Shown here piece after piece: positions 25,801 to 33,902 of a stretch of DNA of 64,000 bases. The first letter of the stretch is position 1, and every line of letters starts with the position of its first letter. The translations under genes and the position numbers were made by a program. This stretch comes from Mucilaginibacter robiniae (GTDB lineage Bacteria; Bacteroidota; Bacteroidia; Sphingobacteriales; Sphingobacteriaceae): positions 2,356,001 through 2,420,000 of the forward strand of contig NZ_CP051682.1 of the NCBI RefSeq assembly GCF_012849215.1. The letters are read 5' to 3'. Below the pieces are notes generated by a model. The model searched no databases. It was not told the origin of the DNA and saw only the letters and a program-made list of their open reading frames with translations.

Positions 25801-26537
25801 AAGCTTTGCTTAATCGTATTATCAAAGAAAACTTGCTACAAGCTAGTGGTGTAATCGGTTTCTGGCCGGCCAACAGTGTAGGCGATGATATCGAGTTGTA
25901 CAGCGATGAAAGCCGTACCCAGTTGTTAGCTAAAATACATACGTTGCGCCAGCAGGCAGAGAAAGCGAAAGGCGAACCGTACTATGCCTTGTCGGATTTT
26001 ATTGCCCCTAAAAGCAGTTGCGTACCCGACTACTTTGGTGGTTTTGCCGTAACGGCCGGCTTAGGGTGCGATGAGCTGGTGGCGCATTTTGAACAAGACC
26101 ATGATGACTACAACAGCATTATGGTTAAAGCTATTGCCGACCGCCTGGCCGAAGCTTTTGCCGAAAAAATGCATGAACTGGTACGCCGTGAGTATTGGGG
26201 GTACGCTAAAAATGAAGTATTAACCAATCAGCAGTTGATTAAAGAAGAATACCAAGGCATCAGGCCGGCACCAGGCTACCCAGCTTGTCCGGAGCATACC
26301 GAGAAAGTTACCTTGTTCGATTTGCTCAAAGCTGAAGAAAATGCCCACATGCAACTCACCGAAAGCATGGCCATGCTGCCTACGGCTTCGGTAAGCGGCT
26401 TCTACTTTGCCCACCCGCAATCCCGCTATTTCGGCTTAGGTAAAATCGGCAAAGACCAGATCGAAGATTACGCCAAACGCAAAAACATGTCAGTAGAAAC
26501 CGTAGAACGATGGTTGGGACCTAATTTGAACTACTAA
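22863..26537 (+). CDS. metH: Cobalamin-dependent methionine synthase
   Basis: A full-length 1,224-residue enzyme that transfers the methyl group of 5-methyltetrahydrofolate to homocysteine through cobalamin. The homocysteine domain (1-330) ends in VGGCCGTT with zinc ligands Cys305 and Cys306; the third is the Cys of LNCALG near 240. The pterin domain (about 345-630) has [13 protein letters not shown]. The cap and B12 domains (about 645-890) carry DVHDIGKN with the axial His757. The activation domain (about 900-1224) binds SAM for reductive reactivation, with [12 protein letters not shown]. It is first in an operon under the SAM-I riboswitch. Confidence 0.97.
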   Translation: MNIREELQKRILVIDGAMGTMIQRYQLTEEDFRGERFKNHLSDLKGNNDLLNITRPDVIKAIHAEYLEAGADIIETNTFSTQRISLADYHMEELDYELSYEGARLAREVVDEYNQKTPDKPRFVAGAVGPTNRTASISPDVNDPGYRAVTFDDLAEAYYEQVRGLVDGGSDVLLVETIFDTLNAKAALFAIQRYATESGKHLPIMISGTITDASGRTLSGQTVEAFWNSIRHANLLSVGLNCALGAREMRPYLEELSEKADVFISAYPNAGLPNEFGAYDETPHETAHQVDDFIKAGLVNIVGGCCGTTPDHIRCIGEKAAQHSPRKKPEVAPNMRLSGLEAVTITPETNFVNVGERTNITGSPKFSKLILAENYEEALTVARQQVEGGAQVIDINMDEGMIDSEAVMVKFLNLVASEPDIAKLPIMVDSSKWNVIEAGLKCLQGKGIVNSISLKEGEDKFRDYARKIMSYGAAAVVMAFDEQGQADSYERRIEICKRSYDILVNELGFPPQDIIFDPNILTVATGLEEHNNYAVDFIEATRWIKQNLPHAKVSGGVSNISFSFRGNNVVREAMHSAFLYHAIKAGMDMGIVNAGMLEVYQEVPKELLEKVEDVLLNRRADATERLVEFAETVKAKGKEIVKDEAWRNEPVEKRLSHALVKGIVEYLDADVEEARQKYDRPLEVIEGPLMDGMNIVGDLFGSGKMFLPQVVKSARVMKKAVAYLLPFIEAEKAKNAGGNERSNAGKVLMATVKGDVHDIGKNIVGVVLACNNFEIVDLGVMVPAQRIIEEAKKQQVDIIGLSGLITPSLDEMVHFAKEMEREGFTIPLIVGGATTSRIHAAVKIAPNYSGPAIHVLDASRSVTVCSTLMNKDNRDGYIQTIKDEYAKAREAHLNKRSDKRFISLDEARNQRIELNLDGAMPSKPTFTGTKVFEAFPLAELVPYIDWTPFFHTWELRGSYPKIFEDKNVGTEAHELFDNAQALLNRIIKENLLQASGVIGFWPANSVGDDIELYSDESRTQLLAKIHTLRQQAEKAKGEPYYALSDFIAPKSSCVPDYFGGFAVTAGLGCDELVAHFEQDHDDYNSIMVKAIADRLAEAFAEKMHELVRREYWGYAKNEVLTNQQLIKEEYQGIRPAPGYPACPEHTEKVTLFDLLKAEENAHMQLTESMAMLPTASVSGFYFAHPQSRYFGLGKIGKDQIEDYAKRKNMSVETVERWLGPNLNY

Positions 26538-26576
26538 TGTATGTTGCGTGTTGCGGGTAAAAGATTAATTTAGCTC

Positions 26577-26981
26577 ATGATATTCACAAATTTAGATGTT
26601 TGGAAAGAAGCTAGAATTTTAGTTAAGCAGGTATATGATGCTACAAAGGGCTTTCCAAAAGAAGAGGTATTTGGTTTGCAATCGCAAATTAAACGTTCTG
26701 TAATCTCAGTACCATCAAACGTAGCCGAAGGGTGTGGAAGAAATCATTTGAAAGATTCTATACAATTCTTTTATGTTGCTCGCGGATCAGCCTATGAATT
26801 AGAAGCACAACTTTACCTTTCCTGTGATTTAGGTTTTATCACGACAGAACAATTAGAAAGCTTACTGAAGCAATTAGAAAAAGTTAGAAAATTACTAGGC
26901 GGGTTGATCAATTATTTCAAATCACAAATAAAACAACAAACCACGCAACCCGCAACTGAAAACCCGAAATCCCAAAAATGA
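26577..26981 (+). CDS. Four-helix-bundle protein (23S rRNA intervening-sequence / S23 type)
   Basis: A 134-residue helical protein. The first 110 residues match the four-helix-bundle family found in 23S rRNA intervening sequences and as the Avd accessory protein of diversity-generating retroelements. Landmarks are FTNLDVWKEARILVKQVY, then FPKEEVFGLQSQIKRSVISVPSNVAEGCGR, then FFYVARGSAYELEAQLYLS. The product is probably a basic homopentameric nucleic-acid-binding protein. It sits in the methionine operon between metH (39-bp gap) and metF (ATGA overlap, 26978-26981). Flanking GTTGCGTGTTGCGGGT and CACGCAACCCGCAAC are near inverted copies, suggesting that a small mobile cassette inserted here. 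No role in methionine synthesis is known. Confidence 0.9.
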   Translation: MIFTNLDVWKEARILVKQVYDATKGFPKEEVFGLQSQIKRSVISVPSNVAEGCGRNHLKDSIQFFYVARGSAYELEAQLYLSCDLGFITTEQLESLLKQLEKVRKLLGGLINYFKSQIKQQTTQPATENPKSQK

Positions 26982-27934
26982 AAATTACCGAACATATAGC
27001 CAACGCGAATGGCAAAACTTTATTCTCGTTTGAACTGCTGCCGCCTATTAAGGGGCAAAGCTTGCAGGGTATTTATAATGCCATTGATCCGCTGATGGAG
27101 TTCAAGCCGCCCTTTATAGACGTAACTTCTTCGCGTGAAGATTTGGTATATAAAGAACTACCCGATGGCTCCATACAGAAAGCTACTTATCGTAAACGCC
27201 CGGGTACGGTAGCGGTATGTGCGGCTATTATGCATAAATACGGCGTAGATACGGTACCTCATCTCATCTGCGGTGGTTTTACTAAAGAAGAAACGGAGTA
27301 CGCGTTAATCGACCTGCAATTTTTAGGTATTGATAACGTGCTGGTACTGCGTGGCGATGCCCGTAAAACCGATTCAGGTTTTATACCCACACCAGGCGGA
27401 CATTGCTACGCAACCGAGCTGCTGGATCAAGTAACCAACATGAACAATGGTGTTTATCTGCATGAGTATCAGGACAGCTCTTACAAAACGGATTTCTGTA
27501 TTGGTGTAGCGGCTTACCCTGAAAAGCATTTTGAGGCGCCTAACCTGAAAACCGATTTCAGATACTTGAAAAAGAAGGTAGAAAACGGTGCCAATTTCAT
27601 TGTAACCCAAATGTTTTTCGATGTAAGCAAATACAAAGAATTTGTAACGTTATGCCGTGAAAATGATATTAATGTACCAATTATACCGGGACTAAAACCC
27701 ATTACAACTGCTAAGCAATTAATCAATCTGCCTAAAATATTTCACATCGATATTCCGGAAGATTTAAGTGATGCGGTACATGCTTGTAAAAACGATAAAG
27801 AAGTAAAAGAAGTAGGTATTGAATGGATGATTAACCAGTGTAAAGAGCTGGTAGAATTTGGCGTACCCGTATTACACTTTTACACCATGGGCAATGCGGA
27901 GCCTACAAAAAGGATAGCCCAAGCTATTTTTTAG
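26978..27934 (+). CDS. metF: 5,10-methylenetetrahydrofolate reductase
   Basis: A 318-residue TIM-barrel flavoenzyme that makes 5-methyltetrahydrofolate, the methyl donor for MetH. Signature stretches are the FSFELLPPIKG start with the catalytic Glu, PHLICGGFTKEE, NVLVLRGDARK, FCIGVAAYPEKH (FAD/folate site), and NGANFIVTQMFFD. The ATG overlaps the stop of the four-helix-bundle gene by four bases, implying translational coupling. It is co-regulated with metH by the SAM-I leader. A hairpin (27960-27986) follows the stop. Confidence 0.96.
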   Translation: MKITEHIANANGKTLFSFELLPPIKGQSLQGIYNAIDPLMEFKPPFIDVTSSREDLVYKELPDGSIQKATYRKRPGTVAVCAAIMHKYGVDTVPHLICGGFTKEETEYALIDLQFLGIDNVLVLRGDARKTDSGFIPTPGGHCYATELLDQVTNMNNGVYLHEYQDSSYKTDFCIGVAAYPEKHFEAPNLKTDFRYLKKKVENGANFIVTQMFFDVSKYKEFVTLCRENDINVPIIPGLKPITTAKQLINLPKIFHIDIPEDLSDAVHACKNDKEVKEVGIEWMINQCKELVEFGVPVLHFYTMGNAEPTKRIAQAIF

Positions 27935-27959
27935 ATTAACTATTAAGTGTGAAGTAAAG

Positions 27960-27990
27960 CCGGATGTTGTATCATATAACATCCGGTTCT
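27960..27990 (+). terminator. Possible terminator of the met operon
   Basis: The hairpin CCGGATGTT / AACATCCGG has extra A-T pairs inside the loop. The 3' T-run is short, so its strength is uncertain. Confidence 0.45.
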
Positions 27991-28068
27991 GCTGCTTGTC
28001 TTTACAATTGCCTTAATTACCGATACCTGCTGCTAAGTTTTAATTAAATTCAGGCATATTTGTAGTAT

Positions 28069-29244
28069 ATGTTCCGTTTTAGGGCTACGACTACGTTTAT
28101 TATCCATGCGGCAGGTTGGTTGCTGTTTTTGGTGTTTCCACTATTGTTTTTAAACAGTAATCCTAAAAACAGTATTGGCATCCTACTGTCGTCGCCCTAC
28201 TATTGGCTGTTTTGCCTTACCTACATCGGCATATTTTACCTGAATACCAGCTATCTTATTCCTCAGCTGTTTTTCCGTAAAAAGTATGTAGATTATGGTA
28301 TTATCGTGCTCGTTTTGTTCAGCTTTGTATATTACTTTCAGCCTTTTGATAAGTTACTGAAGCATCATGCCCTGAAACAGCCCCTTATAGCTTCTGATTC
28401 AGCAATGATTGGTCCACATCCTATGCCGCCGGGTGGGGATACGCTGGGAGCACCTTCCTCTAATCAAATGTTCGGTCCGTTGCCACACCAGGATTTACGC
28501 ATGCAAGACCCGGCACTAAAACGACCTAAGGGTATTTTGCAGCATTACCAGGATGTAGATATCGTAAGCTTATTTTTGTTTTTTATCATCACAGCGCTCA
28601 GTATTGCTACCCGAACGGTAAAGCAATGGCAAAACACCGAGCAAAAAGTAATGAAGGCAGAAGCTGAAAAGGTAAATGCTGAACTATCCTTTTTAAAAGC
28701 GCAAATCAACCCGCATTTCCTGTTCAACACGCTGAATAACATTTACACCCTTTCAGTAATGAACAGCGAGCATACCTCAGACAGTATCATGAAGCTCTCT
28801 AACATTATGCGTTATGTAACTGATGATGTAACTCAGAAATTTGTACCCCTGCAAGATGATATTGATTGCATTCAAAATTATATTGATTTGCAACGCTTAC
28901 GACTGGGTAGTAAAACTCAGGTTAATTTTGAAGTAACCGGCACTATTACGCATCAGAAAATTCCGCCGTTGATTATGATGTCGTTTGTAGAAAATACGTT
29001 TAAGTACGGCATTAGTAAAAAAGAATTCAGCACCATTAATATCGAAATCAAAGTAAACAGCGAGCAAATTATTTTTTGTTGTGAAAACCGTAAGTTTAAT
29101 GATAAAGCAGGCATACAGGAACGTACAGGCATTGGCATTGCGAACACCCGACAAAGATTGGAACACCTGTACCCGAAAAAGCACGTATTAACCATTGATA
29201 CAGCGGATGATAAATTTAAAGTAAAACTCATTATAAATCCCTAA
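28069..29244 (+). CDS. LytS-family sensor histidine kinase
   Basis: A 391-residue membrane kinase. It has four membrane helices (about 10-28, 45-62, 77-92 and 165-181) and a Pro/Gly-rich extracytoplasmic loop between the third and fourth (about 105-160). A short coiled coil (about 186-208) follows. The His_kinase core has the phosphoacceptor His216 in AQINPHFLFNTLNN, and the ATPase domain contains PPLIMMSFVENTFKYG and GIGIANTRQRLEHLY. It phosphorylates the LytTR regulator encoded 12 bp downstream. The ligand is unknown; there is no recognisable periplasmic sensor fold. Confidence 0.95.
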   Translation: MFRFRATTTFIIHAAGWLLFLVFPLLFLNSNPKNSIGILLSSPYYWLFCLTYIGIFYLNTSYLIPQLFFRKKYVDYGIIVLVLFSFVYYFQPFDKLLKHHALKQPLIASDSAMIGPHPMPPGGDTLGAPSSNQMFGPLPHQDLRMQDPALKRPKGILQHYQDVDIVSLFLFFIITALSIATRTVKQWQNTEQKVMKAEAEKVNAELSFLKAQINPHFLFNTLNNIYTLSVMNSEHTSDSIMKLSNIMRYVTDDVTQKFVPLQDDIDCIQNYIDLQRLRLGSKTQVNFEVTGTITHQKIPPLIMMSFVENTFKYGISKKEFSTINIEIKVNSEQIIFCCENRKFNDKAGIQERTGIGIANTRQRLEHLYPKKHVLTIDTADDKFKVKLIINP

Positions 29245-29256
29245 CCCTATTCTGCC

Positions 29257-29958
29257 ATGACTAAATTAAAATGTGTAGCTATTGATGATGAGCCTTTGGC
29301 TTTAGCCCTTATGGAACAGTATATTGCTAAGTTCCCGGCTTTACAGTTGCTGAAAACTTTTGAGGACGCTATTTCAGGAGCAGAATACCTAAAGCAGAAC
29401 GTGGTGGATTTACTTTTTGTGGATATTAATATGCCCGATATTACCGGTATTGATCTGGTTCGTTCGCTCGACCCACGCCCTATGGTTATATTTACTACCG
29501 CCTACAAAAACTTTGCTTTTGAAGGGTTTGAACTGGAAGCGCTGGATTATTTGCTCAAACCTATTGATTTAAACCGTTTTGGCAAAGCGGTAGAAAAAGC
29601 GCAGGAGTTTTACCAGTATAAGCAAAACGCCAATCAGGCTGCCCCGCAAGAGAGCTTGTATGTATATTCAGAGTACCGGATGATTAAAGTTAATGTAGCC
29701 GATATTGAATACATAGAAAGTATGGAAGACTACATTAAAATTCATTTATCTGGCGAAGACAAACCGATATTAACTTTAATGCCGCTTAAAAAAGCACTGG
29801 AAAAATTACCAGCCGATCAGTTTAAGCGGGTGCACCGCAGTTATGTGGTAGCTATTGGTAAAATCAAATCGATTCAGAACCGAAAAATTAAACTGGCACA
29901 AGCTGAAATACCTATCGGTGAAAGCTATAGTGCTTCAGTTAAGGAGCTAACCCGTTAA
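29257..29958 (+). CDS. LytTR-family response regulator
   Basis: A 233-residue regulator: receiver domain (1-120) with Asp10/Asp11 and phosphoacceptor Asp56 (LLFVDINMP), and a LytTR DNA-binding domain (about 135-230) with YVYSEYRMIKV, DIEYIESMEDYIKIHL and FKRVHRSYVVAIGKI. It lies 12 bp behind the sensor kinase and must form a two-component pair with it. Target promoters cannot be read from this window. The region behind it (29959-30277) is open, so the pair has no obvious operon target. Confidence 0.96.
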   Translation: MTKLKCVAIDDEPLALALMEQYIAKFPALQLLKTFEDAISGAEYLKQNVVDLLFVDINMPDITGIDLVRSLDPRPMVIFTTAYKNFAFEGFELEALDYLLKPIDLNRFGKAVEKAQEFYQYKQNANQAAPQESLYVYSEYRMIKVNVADIEYIESMEDYIKIHLSGEDKPILTLMPLKKALEKLPADQFKRVHRSYVVAIGKIKSIQNRKIKLAQAEIPIGESYSASVKELTR

Positions 29959-30277
29959 ACAATTTTTCAGCGTTAAAGCACTCACCGCTACCTATAATTT
30001 ATTGCCTGTTTGTTGTGTATTGATTAAAATACAGCTTACCGGTGAAAGGTTTTATGTCTGTAATATCCAACTCAACAAATATAAAAGCTTGTATTTCAGG
30101 TAAAAGCCATCTGCTTGTTTGTTTTGCATTCTTACGTTGTTAAAAAAGTTTCTAGGGTGGTTAAACCTTTTATCGATACATCCTTCTTATTTACCGATAC
30201 ATGGCGCATTGCGGCTATTGACTTGGCTACATTTACAAAAAACAGGTACTTCAAATTATTGAAATAATTTAACTTTT
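29959..30277. other. Intergenic region, nothing recognised
   Basis: A 319-bp AT-rich gap between the LytTR regulator and the orphan receiver gene. I see no reading frame of note, no RNA gene and no strong hairpin. A TACATTTA word near 30230 could be the -7 element of the receiver gene, but no well-spaced TTG supports it. Confidence 0.4.
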
Positions 30278-30640
30278 ATGCCAAAGCGTATTTTACTGCT
30301 GGATAATAACAATGATGGCTTGAACTTAGCTGATGAAATGATGTATTACGGTTATTCGGATGTACATATAACTTCAAATTGTGAATCAGTTTACAGCATA
30401 GCTAAAAGCTTTCAGCCTGATTTAATAATTCTGGATTTTCTGCTTATTAATGAACAGGCCAAAGCTGTTTGCCATAGCGTTAAGCAGGATGATGTTTTAA
30501 AAAATATTCCGGTAGTTCTGATATCAGGTCATATCAACAAAAAAACAGAGCTAAGCCGCGACAGTTATGATGCGCTATTTATTAAACCTTTAAATCCTGA
30601 AACCTTAGCCTTAAATATTAATTATCTGGTAGCTTCCTGA
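30278..30640 (+). CDS. Orphan single-domain response regulator
   Basis: A 120-residue receiver domain with no output domain. The phosphoacceptor is Asp53 in LIILDFLL, with Ser82 (ISG) and Lys102 (IKPLN). The acidic pocket is reduced: the usual pair of acids after strand 1 is Asp9-Asn10, within LLLDNNND, which may weaken magnesium binding. It has its own terminator and follows the LytS/LytTR pair by 320 bp, so it may act in the same or another phosphorelay. Such CheY-like proteins act by protein contact. Confidence 0.88.
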   Translation: MPKRILLLDNNNDGLNLADEMMYYGYSDVHITSNCESVYSIAKSFQPDLIILDFLLINEQAKAVCHSVKQDDVLKNIPVVLISGHINKKTELSRDSYDALFIKPLNPETLALNINYLVAS

Positions 30641-30729
30641 AAAAGGAAGCATACGGTAAATAAAGCTTAATGTATCGTCTTTAGTTTACCGCCCGTTTGT
30701 GCCCTTATTGTTGTTGTTTTTATATATGA

Positions 30730-30761
30730 GGTGTTGAAGCGAAAGCTTCAGCACCTTTTTT
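30730..30761 (+). terminator. Intrinsic terminator
   Basis: The stem GGTGTTGAAGC / GCTTCAGCACC with a GAAA tetraloop is followed by six T. It lies 90 bp after the orphan receiver gene. Confidence 0.75.
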
Positions 30762-30935
30762 ATTTACACAGCTTTTATTCACTACTAATTGATAATCAAG
30801 CTTTAATGAAATCAAATTAAGTAAATTGTATTAATCGGCACATCCCGCCGTTTAGCCGACACATTATTTACAGACTCAAAAAGTTGCCGCACTTTTACAG
30901 TGTAATCAGAGAATAACCAGTTAAAGATAAAAGAT

Positions 30936-31676
30936 ATGGAAAGGAAAAATTTTCTCAGAAGTTTAATTGTAGGTGCTGCCACTGCGCCCATGCTGTTGGA
31001 TGCATGCCAGAAAGATAGCACAACACCATCTTCTACATCTACTAGTACATCAACCAGTACTTCTACCTCAACCAGTAGCAGTTCTTCATCAAGTTCTAAT
31101 AGTTGTACAGTAGCCCCTACCGAAACAGAAGGTCCGTTCCCGACTAAAACACCTGCTTCTTACGTGCGGAGTGATATTACCGACGGACGTACCGGGTACA
31201 AGCTAACCATTAAAATTACGATAGATAGCAGCAGCAGCTGTACGGCATTATCAGGCGCACTGGTAGATATCTGGCATTGTGATGCAGAAGGTAACTATTC
31301 TGAATATGGTGGTTCCAGTATGCAAACTACCAATTATACCAGCGTGCACTTTTTACGCGGCCGCCAAACTACCGATAGTAATGGGCTGGTAACTTTTACC
31401 TCCATTTTTCCAGGCTGGTATTCAGGCCGTGCTACGCATATTCATGTGCATGTTTATAATGCTTCAGGCACTTCATTAAAGGTAACTCAAATTGCTTTTC
31501 CTGAAGGTACAGGCACTGCCTTGGCTTTGGTAAACGGTTATGCTAAAGGTTTAACCGGCTACACCTACAACAGTAGCGATAATGTATTTAGTGATGATAC
31601 TTCCGGATTGGAGATTGCTGCTGTAACCGGCAACCTGACCGATGGTTTTGTACTCACTAAAGTAATTAATGTGTAA
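30936..31676 (+). CDS. Intradiol ring-cleavage dioxygenase-like lipoprotein
   Basis: A 246-residue protein. It begins with a signal segment (7-22) and Cys24 in LLDAC, which could be lipidated although Asp at -2 is unusual. A Ser/Thr-only linker (about 31-55) follows, then the catalytic-type domain. TETEGPFP, ALVDIWHCDAEGNYSEY, FPGWYSGRATHIHVHV and the later hydrophobic strands match the C-terminal domain of intradiol dioxygenases, with Tyr and His residues positioned as ferric iron ligands. Known relatives open catechols between the hydroxyls. An extracytoplasmic version may act on aromatic compounds outside the cytoplasm. It is monocistronic or first in a run with the next two genes. Confidence 0.85.
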   Translation: MERKNFLRSLIVGAATAPMLLDACQKDSTTPSSTSTSTSTSTSTSTSSSSSSSSNSCTVAPTETEGPFPTKTPASYVRSDITDGRTGYKLTIKITIDSSSSCTALSGALVDIWHCDAEGNYSEYGGSSMQTTNYTSVHFLRGRQTTDSNGLVTFTSIFPGWYSGRATHIHVHVYNASGTSLKVTQIAFPEGTGTALALVNGYAKGLTGYTYNSSDNVFSDDTSGLEIAAVTGNLTDGFVLTKVINV

Positions 31677-31752
31677 TAGTTAAATTGTTGTTGTTTTATA
31701 AGTGAGGCGTCGGCGGAGCAATCCTCGGCGTCTTGTTTTTTCTCCAAAAATT

Positions 31753-32259
31753 ATGAATAATCGGATCATTACCCTGTGTTACCGGAAAATTATAGATATA
31801 AATGCTACCCACCCCTGGGATAAACTGGTATTTGATGATAGCTATATGGAGTTTAAAATGCAGGCACAAAATTTTAGCCAAGGTACTACCTATACCTCCT
31901 ACGCCGAATTATTACGACTGGTACCTAACTCCTCACGTCTGCCTGGCTTGGTTACACCGGCTATAGTAGGCTATGTGCAACAGCTTCATGAAATTATACC
32001 TGATATTCTGAATAATCTTGGGCGCAGGTTTTTGAATTTTAAGCAGTTTCAGTTCGAGATTATTAATTCATCTATTACAGATAAAAGCAAACATCATATA
32101 GCTATTAACTTTTACTCGGAGCCGCTGTACTGGCATGATACCATCGGGCAGCAATTGCTGGTTTCAGCCACTACAATTAATGACGGGCAGCAAGCGCTGA
32201 CCGATTTATTTCAGCTACCATCTTACGTTAACATTCATACCCTACAAGTAATTGCATAA
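31753..32259 (+). CDS. Hypothetical protein, unknown
   Basis: The frame is open from 31702, but the ATG at 31753 (MNNRIITLCYRK) is the better start, giving 168 residues. The protein is soluble, without signal or membrane segment. FKMQAQNFSQGTTYTSYAELLRLVPN is followed by a helical part and a C-terminal half with alternating strands (FQFEIINSS, HIAINFYSEPLYWHD). I recognise no family. The stop lies four bases before the next gene, a pirin-like protein, so the two should be co-translated and may work together. Confidence 0.65.
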   Translation: MNNRIITLCYRKIIDINATHPWDKLVFDDSYMEFKMQAQNFSQGTTYTSYAELLRLVPNSSRLPGLVTPAIVGYVQQLHEIIPDILNNLGRRFLNFKQFQFEIINSSITDKSKHHIAINFYSEPLYWHDTIGQQLLVSATTINDGQQALTDLFQLPSYVNIHTLQVIA

Positions 32260-32263
32260 ACAA

Positions 32264-32959
32264 ATGAAAATCCTCAATCCGGGTCAAATCTATCTGGCCG
32301 ACCAGCGATACTTGATGGAAACAACAGCCATCAGGCAGTACAGCATTTTTAATACTGGCAGTTTTTACCGTGAGCATCAGCAACCATTGGGTGCTTTGCA
32401 GCAGTTGGATGATATTATACTGGCAGGTTCAAAAAGCACCACCTTAGTTGCCGACCAACCATTATACTATGTGCTGCTGCCAATTACCGGTAAGGTAAGC
32501 TATCAGCAAAATAAAAGCGCTACTACTATTACCGATGTTGGGCAGCTACTGTTGTGTTCAGTACCTGCCAATACAGATATTGTACGTAGTAACCCATATC
32601 CGGCCAATTGGATTAACTATTTGCAGATCGTTGTGCAAAATACAAGCACTGCATCCTACCCTGGCGCACAAACATTCCATTTTGATTTGGATGCCGAGCC
32701 TGATACTTTGATAAACATTACCGGAAGTGATTATCCTTTTGCCATCAGTATAGGCCGGTTTGGTGGCAGGCGTGAGGCAACGTACTTTTTGCATAGCCGA
32801 CAGTCGAGATTGTTTGCTTTTGTAATTACAGGTGCCTTCGAGCTGGAGGGGCGTTTACTGCATGAGCGCGATAGTTTGGCTTTATGGGATATAGAGGAAG
32901 CGGAGTTGGAAGCTTTAAGCAATAATGCAGTAATTATGCTATTGGAAATCAAAGCATAA
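32264..32959 (+). CDS. Pirin-like bicupin protein (YhaK/quercetinase-type fold)
   Basis: The ATG at 32264 is preferred to the upstream TTG at 32252; the product is 231 residues. Two cupin halves can be traced: residues 15-125, with LGALQQLDDIILAGSK and YVLLPITGKV strands, and residues 140-231, with ISIGRFGGRREATYF, LFAFVITGAFELEGRLLHERDSLALWD as the second barrel. The His/Glu metal motif typical of true pirin is not evident, so catalytic activity is doubtful. It overlaps functionally with the preceding gene by a 4-bp spacing. Confidence 0.7.
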   Translation: MKILNPGQIYLADQRYLMETTAIRQYSIFNTGSFYREHQQPLGALQQLDDIILAGSKSTTLVADQPLYYVLLPITGKVSYQQNKSATTITDVGQLLLCSVPANTDIVRSNPYPANWINYLQIVVQNTSTASYPGAQTFHFDLDAEPDTLINITGSDYPFAISIGRFGGRREATYFLHSRQSRLFAFVITGAFELEGRLLHERDSLALWDIEEAELEALSNNAVIMLLEIKA

Positions 32960-33144
32960 GCTTTTAAAAAGTGAGATTGTTTCTTGAATACAATTAATCG
33001 ATACAACCCTCCGGTTTACCGATACATTATTGGGCTGATATAGCAATTGGTGGATATTTACTATGTCCTTAATAGTTCAAGCAATTATGATAGGAACAGC
33101 ATTGTAAATCAGTACGTTCTTTATACATAGATCAGTTAATAATG

Positions 33145-33174
33145 AGGGCTCCGGCTGATCGTGAGCCCTTTTTA
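33145..33174 (+). terminator. Intrinsic terminator upstream of the tatA-like gene
   Basis: The stem AGGGCTC / GAGCCCT with an 11-nt loop is followed by five T. It separates the pirin-like gene from the following cluster. Confidence 0.65.
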
Positions 33175-33228
33175 CTGAAACAAATACAACGTAAAACAAT
33201 CAACAGATATATTTTAAACTAAAGTGCT

Positions 33229-33384
33229 ATGGGCGGATTAGGAACACCAGAATTGATATTAATACTAGCAGCTATTGTATTATTGTTTGGCGGTAAAAAG
33301 CTCCCTGAAATGATGCGTGGTTTAGGGCGTGGCGTTAAAGAGTTTAACGAGGCTAAAGATGCCAATACCTCTTTTAAAGATTAA
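33229..33384 (+). CDS. tatA: TatA/E family twin-arginine translocase subunit
   Basis: A 51-residue protein. The sequence MGGLGTPELILILAAIVLLFGG followed by KKLPEMMRGLGRGVKEFNEA is the complete TatA hallmark: a short N-terminal membrane helix, the FGxKKLPE hinge and an amphipathic helix. It would form the protein-conducting part of the Tat pathway in the inner membrane. No tatC is in the window. Members of this size are common as second copies in Bacteroidota. It precedes the PqqD/ATP-grasp cluster, which may need Tat for export of a folded component, but that link is inference. Confidence 0.92.
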   Translation: MGGLGTPELILILAAIVLLFGGKKLPEMMRGLGRGVKEFNEAKDANTSFKD

Positions 33385-33436
33385 AGGTAGCGTATAGCTA
33401 GTGCTACCATTTTACTTTTAAATAAGTCATCTACCT

Positions 33437-33541
33437 ATGATAAAGAAGTTGATAATAAGTTGTATTGTGTTGTTTATGCTGGTGTTGGCTTACTTATGGA
33501 CTACCTTTTTTACTAAAAGTGATGATCGTTTGCCTGAATAA
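33437..33541 (+). CDS. 34-residue single-span membrane peptide
   Basis: The sequence is MIKKLIISCIVLFMLVLAYL followed by WTTFFTKSDDRLPE: a basic start, one hydrophobic helix (about 4-26) and a short polar tail. There is no homology that I recognise. It lies 52 bp after tatA and 102 bp before the PqqD-like gene on the same strand. It could be a small membrane subunit, or the substrate of the neighbouring modification genes, although a leader-core layout is not obvious. It may be a chance frame, but its length, composition and position argue for a real gene. Confidence 0.45.
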   Translation: MIKKLIISCIVLFMLVLAYLWTTFFTKSDDRLPE

Positions 33542-33593
33542 ATACCGGCTGTAATTACTTTTATTTGTACTTTTAACCTCACGCCTGTAGCAG

Positions 33594-33607
33594 TTCCAAG
33601 CTTGGAA
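33594..33607. promoter_or_regulatory. Perfect 14-bp palindrome upstream of the PqqD-like gene
   Basis: TTCCAAGCTTGGAA is a perfect dyad located 37 bp before the start of the PqqD-like gene. Its position suggests an operator or the base of a hairpin. No T tract follows, so it is not a terminator. Confidence 0.4.
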
Positions 33608-33643
33608 TAGCTCAGTATCAGCCTGAATACAGTACGCTTTATT

Positions 33644-33886
33644 ATGAGACTAAAGAAAAATATTGCTACCAGCGAAAACGGATTTATTTTCAATCCGGCT
33701 ACTGGCGATTCATTTTCCAGTAATGCGGTGGCGGTAGAAATATTGACTTTAATGAAGGGCGGCAGTTCACCGGATGAAATTAAACAGACTTTGCTGCAAA
33801 AATATGATGTAGAACCAGCCCAGGTGGAACGTGATTGGGAAGATTGGCTATTGCAACTGCGTGATGCCAACTTGCTGGAAGCTTAG
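33644..33886 (+). CDS. PqqD-like peptide/carrier protein
   Basis: An 80-residue winged-helix protein of the PqqD family: strands NGFIFNPATGDSFSSNAVAVEIL followed by the helix pair typical of RiPP recognition elements (GGSSPDEIKQTLLQKYDV and VERDWEDWLLQLRDANLLE). PqqD-type domains bind leader peptides and hand them to modifying enzymes. It lies 16 bp upstream of the ATP-grasp gene and should be translated with it. Two roles are possible: a recognition element for a peptide substrate, or the carrier that holds the growing product. The window does not decide between them. Confidence 0.85.
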   Translation: MRLKKNIATSENGFIFNPATGDSFSSNAVAVEILTLMKGGSSPDEIKQTLLQKYDVEPAQVERDWEDWLLQLRDANLLEA

Positions 33887-33902
33887 TTTTTAAAAGCCCT
33901 GT

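Noticed and set aside
31690..31745. GGCGTC-containing repeats resembling a terminator before the unknown gene at 31753
   Set aside because: The GGCGTCGG and CGGCGTC words are in the same orientation, so they do not form a stable stem, although a T run follows.
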